From Euryarchaeota archaeon UBA33 (GTDB lineage Archaea > Thermoplasmatota > E2 > DHVEG-1), in assembly GCA_002506745.1 (NCBI GenBank), contig DAYE01000102.1, positions 1 through 9,127 on the forward strand: a DNA stretch of 9,127 bases, in the 5' to 3' direction. The translations under genes and the position numbers were made by a program. Below are positions 5,052 through 9,127 of this stretch, in pieces. Every line of letters starts with the position of its first letter. Position 1 is the stretch's first letter. The notes beneath the pieces are model-generated. The model was not told the DNA's origin and made no database searches. It saw nothing but the letters and a program-made list of their open reading frames with translations.

Positions 5052-6941
5052 ATGGTGTTGATGATGTCTGAAATCACACAAGAGAATCCGGGAAAGCAGA
5101 TACTGCTGTTAGGCAATGAAGCGATCACCCGTGGCGCCCTTGAGGCTGGCGTCGATGTCGCAACCACCTACCCAGGTACGCCATCATCGGAGATCGCTGA
5201 TACGTTCTCTGCAATCGCAAAAGAAGCGATCCGGCAGAACAAAGACCCTGGTTTCTATTTCCAATACTCCGTCAATGAAAAAGTAGCCTTGGAAGTCGCC
5301 GCTGCCGCATCATTCTGCGGGCTGCGAGCGTTGACCTGTATGAAACACGTCGGCCTTAATGTTGCCAGCGACACGTTCATGACGTACATGTACGTAGGCT
5401 GCCGCGGCGGTCATATCATCGTCTCCGGGGACGACCCGTACTGTCATTCCTCGCAGAACGAGCAGGATAACCGGTACTTCGCATTGTTCGGCGGCGCACC
5501 CATGCTGGAGCCGACCACGCCACAAGAAGCAAAGGAGATGACACGGATCGGGTTCGAGATATCAGAGAAACTCTCACTTCCCTTGCTCCTGCGGACGACC
5601 ACGCGATTAAATCATGCACGAGGACCCATCACACTGAATGCTTTGCAACCACCACGTAAAAAAGGATTCTTCAAAAAAGACCCATTGCTCGTCACAGTCC
5701 CAGCGACCGCACGCGCAAGACACCCAGTCCTCCTCAAACAACTGGATGAAGCAGAGAAGATATCAGAGAAATCACCCTTCAACGAGATCATCACGATTGG
5801 AAAACCAAAGGACTTCGGGGTCGTAACCTCCGGCGTTTCCTACACCTATGTCAAGGAGATGGCAGAGGAGCTCGACCTCAACGTAAGAATCCTCAAACTC
5901 GGTATGACCCATCCAATCCCGCGTACCATATGTGAAAAATTCATGAAATCCTGCTCAACACTTGTGATGGTCGAAGAACTCGAACCATTCCTTGAGAACC
6001 AGTTCAAACAACTCGCGTATGACATCGGTGCTGACGTGAAGATCTACGGAAAATCCACCGGCCATTTCTCCCGACTCTATGAGTACACCCCAGATATCGT
6101 CGCAGACGCGTTCTCAAAAATCTTCAACGTCAAAAATCCGTTCCCTGGACCAACTCAATCCGCTTTGAAAGCACCACGACGCCCACCATCACTCTGCCCA
6201 GGATGCCCACATCGAGCCACATTCTATGCGGTCAAGAAAGCATCACCAAAAGACACGGTGTACCCAACAGACATCGGATGTTACACCCTCGGCAAAGAAC
6301 TACCACTCGAAATAGCGGATGTGCTTCTCTGCATGGGTTCGAATGCTGGGATGGCATGCGGTTTTTCCATTGCAACCGATCAGAAGATCATCTCATTCAT
6401 GGGAGACTCCACATTCTTCCACTCTGGAATCCCACCAATTATCAATGCGGTACATCACAACCATGATGTCGTCATCACCATCCTGGACAACCGAACCACC
6501 GCGATGACTGGCCATCAACCTCACCCAGGGACACCTTATGACGGCATGGGACGACCTGCTAAACTCATCAAAGTCGAAGATGTCGTTAAAGGCTGCGGCA
6601 TCGAACATATCGAGATTGTTGACCCCAACAAGATCAAAGAAACCACCGCTGCGTTCAAACGAGCATTAGAATTCAAAGGCCCCTCGGTCGTGGTCAGCAA
6701 ATCACCCTGCATCCTGCTTGAAGTACAACGGAAACGAAAAGCCAAAGAGGAAATCCAGCTCTACCAAATCAATCAAGAAATCTGCAAACGATGCAAAACC
6801 TGCATCGGCAAGTTCGGCTGCCCTGCCCTGTATTTCGCGGAAGACGGCAGCGTCCATATCGACCCAGCACAATGTAACGGCTGCGGAAACTGCGTGCAGG
6901 TCTGCCCGTTCGGCGCGATCTCAGCGGAGAGAAAACAATGA
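5052..6941 (+). CDS. iorA: Indolepyruvate ferredoxin oxidoreductase, alpha subunit
   Basis: 629 residues, near the usual length for IorA. With IorB it oxidatively decarboxylates indolepyruvate and related aryl-pyruvates, from transaminated Trp, Phe and Tyr, to aryl-acetyl-CoA, reducing ferredoxin. The order is pyrimidine-binding domain (LLLGNEAITRGALEAGVD, TTYPGTPSSEI at 38-48, NEKVALE with Glu81), transketolase C-like linker (about 250-365), then the TPP-diphosphate domain (LCPGCPHR 381-388, YPTDIGCYTLG, GDS 451-453 paired with Asn480, TAMTGHQPHPG). A C-terminal ferredoxin domain carries two [4Fe-4S] motifs: Cys578/581/584/590 with a widened last gap, as I recall for IorA, and Cys608/611/614/618. 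The start is uncertain: ATGs at 5052, 5061 and 5064 are all possible, and a GGTG at 5054-5057 suits the last one. iorB follows with a 4-nt overlap. The actual 2-oxoacid preference cannot be read from the sequence. Confidence 0.95.
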   Translation: MVLMMSEITQENPGKQILLLGNEAITRGALEAGVDVATTYPGTPSSEIADTFSAIAKEAIRQNKDPGFYFQYSVNEKVALEVAAAASFCGLRALTCMKHVGLNVASDTFMTYMYVGCRGGHIIVSGDDPYCHSSQNEQDNRYFALFGGAPMLEPTTPQEAKEMTRIGFEISEKLSLPLLLRTTTRLNHARGPITLNALQPPRKKGFFKKDPLLVTVPATARARHPVLLKQLDEAEKISEKSPFNEIITIGKPKDFGVVTSGVSYTYVKEMAEELDLNVRILKLGMTHPIPRTICEKFMKSCSTLVMVEELEPFLENQFKQLAYDIGADVKIYGKSTGHFSRLYEYTPDIVADAFSKIFNVKNPFPGPTQSALKAPRRPPSLCPGCPHRATFYAVKKASPKDTVYPTDIGCYTLGKELPLEIADVLLCMGSNAGMACGFSIATDQKIISFMGDSTFFHSGIPPIINAVHHNHDVVITILDNRTTAMTGHQPHPGTPYDGMGRPAKLIKVEDVVKGCGIEHIEIVDPNKIKETTAAFKRALEFKGPSVVVSKSPCILLEVQRKRKAKEEIQLYQINQEICKRCKTCIGKFGCPALYFAEDGSVHIDPAQCNGCGNCVQVCPFGAISAERKQ

Positions 6942-7528
6942 AGAAGAAAACCAGCATCGTTTTGACAGGTGTCGGCGGACAAGGCGTGATCACCGCTGCG
7001 AATTTATTAGGCAAAGCCGCGGTGAAAGCAAAGGTCGGCGTGTTCGTTTCAGAGATCCATGGGATGGCGCAACGCGGGGGAGCGGTCGTCTGCACCGTCC
7101 GAATGGGTGATGTCTCCAGCCCACTGCCTAATAGTGGGACTGCGGATGTCCTCCTCAGCATGGAGCCGGTCGAGGCACTCCGGAACATCTGCTACGTCAA
7201 TAAAAAAACAAAAATCATCACTGATAAAAACCCGATCATCCCTTTTACGGTCGCCGTGGGTGGAGAACAATACCCGAAGGTCGAAGAAATATTCAAAGAA
7301 CTATCATCACACGCGGAACTCCATCCGGTTGATGCATCACAGATCGCAAAAGACGCAGGTGCGATCATCACGAAAAATACAGTGATGTTAGGAGCACTAG
7401 CTGCAAGTGGTGTCTTACCATTTAAACCGGAGGTGCTTCTGGAAACGATTCTTGAGGACGTTCCTGAGAAATACAAAGAAATCAACAAGAAAGCATTCGA
7501 AGCTGGGATGAAGGCGATAAAAAAATAA
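6938..7528 (+). CDS. iorB: Indolepyruvate ferredoxin oxidoreductase, beta subunit
   Basis: 196 residues, the usual size of IorB, matching the gamma domain of the pyruvate:ferredoxin oxidoreductase superfamily. Visible motifs are VLTGVGGQGVITAANLLGKA (8-27), SEIHGMAQRGGAVVCTVRMG (38-57), the conserved PLPNSGTADVLLSMEPVEAL segment (62-81), and NTVMLGALAASG near 147-158. It forms the heteromer with IorA, probably binding CoA and shaping the substrate pocket. Its ATG overlaps the iorA stop as ATGA (6938-6941), and a GGAG (6926-6929) lies 8 nt upstream, so translation is probably coupled for equal subunit amounts. The stop is 21 nt from the stop of the convergent purL. Confidence 0.95.
   Translation: MKKKTSIVLTGVGGQGVITAANLLGKAAVKAKVGVFVSEIHGMAQRGGAVVCTVRMGDVSSPLPNSGTADVLLSMEPVEALRNICYVNKKTKIITDKNPIIPFTVAVGGEQYPKVEEIFKELSSHAELHPVDASQIAKDAGAIITKNTVMLGALAASGVLPFKPEVLLETILEDVPEKYKEINKKAFEAGMKAIKK
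7519..7525 (-). terminator. T7 tract for purL transcripts, inside the iorB 3' end
   Basis: A7 on the plus strand, encoding the final Lys codons of iorB just before its stop, reads as T7 on the minus strand about 25 nt past the purL stop. It is a plausible oligo-T terminator for purL. Confidence 0.45.
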
Positions 7529-7543
7529 TCCATCCTCAAATGA

Positions 7544-7551
7544 TTTTTTTT
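7544..7551 (+). terminator. T8 tract ending the iorAB transcript
   Basis: T8 begins 16 nt after the iorB stop. It overlaps the purL stop codon (7550-7552) on the other strand. No strong hairpin was seen; oligo-T suffices in archaea. Confidence 0.6.
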
Positions 7552-9127
7552 ATCCCATGAACTCCCATATTGGATTTCGCCAGCACTCCCGAAGGACATC
7601 GACACGGAGATTAATGACTGTTTTTTTATCATCCTTGAATATCAGATGATCTCCTTTGGTTTTTCCGAGGAGGATGAAATGAAGATGATCCTTTTGCATT
7701 TGCTTCTCAAACTGGGTCTGCTTTTCTATTTTCACCTCAACGACCCATCTCGTATTTGATTCAGAAAATATTTTGAAATCAGTTCGTAATTCTTTGTTCA
7801 CCTCTGAGAGATCGATAGTTGCACCCATATCTCCACCGATCGCCATCTCCGCAAGACAGGCTCCAAGGCCGCCTTCACTCAGATCATGACACGCAGCAAT
7901 ATACTGTTTCTTTATGGCCGCAAGCAGACCGTTCATACAGTGCCTTAGAATCTCCGGATCAGTCTTTGGGACGATACCACCCTCGACCTTCATCATGTTA
8001 TAGTATTCAGATCCACCAAGTTCTTTCTCAGTTTGTTTTCCAACAAGATAGACCAGGTTTCCTTCGGTCTTAAAATCACTGGTGATGCAGGTTCTGATGT
8101 CATCGACGATTCCGACTGCGAAGATCTCCGGCGTCGGCGGGACCGCGGTTTTCACAGACTCGTTGTAGAAACTCACATTCCCTGAGACATACGGCAGGTC
8201 AAGAGCCCGGCCGATATCACCAAGCCCACGGCAGGCTTCATAAAATTCCCCCATCCGCTCTGGTTTTTCCGGGTTGCCGAAATTCAGACAATCAAGCAGC
8301 GAGTCTGGGACCGCGCCAACAGCGACAAGGTTCCGACATGCTTCATCGACCGCGGACATCGCGCCCCAGTACGGATCGCGCTCCATGAACCGTGGGTTGA
8401 TATCAGCGGTCACCGCAAGACCCTTCCACGAGTCTTCCAACGGTTTTAGGACCGTCGAATCCCCATGGGTCTCCATTCCTAGTTTTCCTTGTAATGGTTT
8501 GATCACGGTGTTTCCCCGTACCTCATGGTCGTACTGGCGGATCACCCATTCTTTCGATGCGATGTTGGGCGATGATAACACTTTTTGTAATGATTTGTTT
8601 AGATCAGGTCGTGGAAATTTTTTCTCAGCAACCTCTGTTTTCTTGATTAGGACTGGTCGTGTGCATTCATCATAGACCGGGCCGCCGGTCATGAACTCCA
8701 AATCCATCTCCAGGATCTTCTGTCCTTTGAGGAACACCCGGATGATCTGCTCTTTAATGACTTTCCCGACCACAGCTGCAGTAACATCCCATTGTTTGCA
8801 GATATGAAGCACGGTCTCGACGTTCTCCGGTGCGACCAGCATCATCATGCGTTCTTGGCTTTCTGAGACCCAGATCTCCCAGGGTTTGAGTCCCTCCTCT
8901 TTTAATGGCACGTTGTCAAGATGGATCTCTGCTCCCATGTTCGCGGAGTACGCAAGCTCCCCAGAGACACAGGAAAGTCCCCCGCCGCCGAAATCCTTGA
9001 AGCCTTCCAAGAGACCTTTCCTGTTGCATTCCAGACACGCATGGATAACAGGTTCTTTGGTGATGGGGTCTCCAACTTGCACTGCGGACCTGCTTCTTTC
9101 CTCGCTTTCATCGGTCAGCTCCGCGGA
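7550..9127 (-). CDS. purL: Phosphoribosylformylglycinamidine synthase subunit PurL (partial, 5' truncated)
   Basis: 525 residues are present. The frame is open to the right edge of the window, and an in-frame GTG at 9080-9082 lies inside a conserved stretch (SAVQVGDPITKEPVIHACLE), so it is not the start. About 200 N-terminal residues, including the first catalytic region, are missing if the protein has the common length of about 720-740. PurL uses ATP and ammonia to turn FGAR into FGAM in purine synthesis, with PurQ and PurS as partners. In the visible part (counted from the edge) there are DFGGGGLSCVSGELAYS (45-61), SESQERMMMLV (88-98), a central TGGPVYDE, GDSTVLKP, PYWGAMSAVDEACRNLVAVG (252-271), YVSGNVSFYNES (313-324) and HDLSEGGLGACLAEMAIGG (414-432). 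The C-terminus is complete. No purQ or purS lies in the window, and PurL is transcribed toward iorB. Confidence 0.95.
   Translation of the reverse strand, partial: SAELTDESEERSRSAVQVGDPITKEPVIHACLECNRKGLLEGFKDFGGGGLSCVSGELAYSANMGAEIHLDNVPLKEEGLKPWEIWVSESQERMMMLVAPENVETVLHICKQWDVTAAVVGKVIKEQIIRVFLKGQKILEMDLEFMTGGPVYDECTRPVLIKKTEVAEKKFPRPDLNKSLQKVLSSPNIASKEWVIRQYDHEVRGNTVIKPLQGKLGMETHGDSTVLKPLEDSWKGLAVTADINPRFMERDPYWGAMSAVDEACRNLVAVGAVPDSLLDCLNFGNPEKPERMGEFYEACRGLGDIGRALDLPYVSGNVSFYNESVKTAVPPTPEIFAVGIVDDIRTCITSDFKTEGNLVYLVGKQTEKELGGSEYYNMMKVEGGIVPKTDPEILRHCMNGLLAAIKKQYIAACHDLSEGGLGACLAEMAIGGDMGATIDLSEVNKELRTDFKIFSESNTRWVVEVKIEKQTQFEKQMQKDHLHFILLGKTKGDHLIFKDDKKTVINLRVDVLRECWRNPIWEFMG

Noticed and set aside
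5054..5070. C/D-box RNA-like motif (TGATGA followed by CTGA)
   Set aside because: The two boxes are only a few bases apart and lie in the start of iorA, with no room for a guide sequence; a chance match.
6769..7188. Minus-strand frame of 139 codons across the iorA/iorB junction
   Set aside because: It is a shadow of two well-supported genes; the Arg/Ser-rich translation matches no family pattern.
7192..7632. Minus-strand frame of 146 codons across iorB and the purL end
   Set aside because: It overlaps two confident genes in other frames and has no family features.
1..9127. CRISPR arrays, tRNA or rRNA genes, transposases, integrases, toxin-antitoxin or defence genes
   Set aside because: Both strands were read for repeats with regular spacing, cloverleaf-like sequence and recognisable mobile or defence proteins; none was seen.

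Overview
The window looks like a piece of archaeal chromosome. The evidence is a two-domain ThiD-ThiN thiamine enzyme, an Alba chromatin protein, a fused IorA with its IorB partner, TATA/BRE-type promoters ahead of several genes, and oligo-T termination tracts. The secreted protein resembles, from memory, surface proteins of sediment-type Thermoplasmatota, so that phylum is my best guess. This is an inference; no database was searched. No phage, transposon, CRISPR, rRNA or tRNA signature was seen.

Layout, left to right. (1) Positions 1-153 (+) hold the last 50 residues of an ATP-citrate lyase, closed by a hairpin plus T9/A7 tract that can also stop the opposing gene. (2) On the minus strand, 242-1297 encodes a membrane-anchored or secreted two-domain beta-rich protein, 1457-1744 encodes Alba, 1828-3177 encodes ThiD-ThiN and 3268-4152 encodes a class I SAM methyltransferase. 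Most of these genes have their own visible promoter, so they look like single units rather than one operon. (3) Positions 4153-5051 form a 0.9-kb stretch without a large gene. It holds a credible promoter, a 36-codon small ORF with a ribosome binding site and a T8 tract, a weaker 62-codon ORF, and the iorA promoter. (4) Positions 5052-7528 (+) are the iorAB operon, whose genes overlap by 4 nt. (5) Positions 7550-9127 (-) are the C-terminal three quarters of purL, convergent with iorB and running off the right edge.

Functionally, IorAB oxidises aryl-pyruvates from amino-acid breakdown to aryl-acyl-CoA and reduces ferredoxin, using thiamine diphosphate (TPP). ThiD-ThiN makes thiamine monophosphate, the TPP precursor, so the two genes are linked through the cofactor. 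ATP-citrate lyase yields acetyl-CoA from citrate, and PurL catalyses a step of purine synthesis. The picture is a peptide- or amino-acid-using archaeon with normal housekeeping genes. I found no obvious new defence or mobile system. The most uncertain and therefore most interesting parts are the small ORFs in the 0.9-kb gap, the surface protein and the methyltransferase of unknown substrate.
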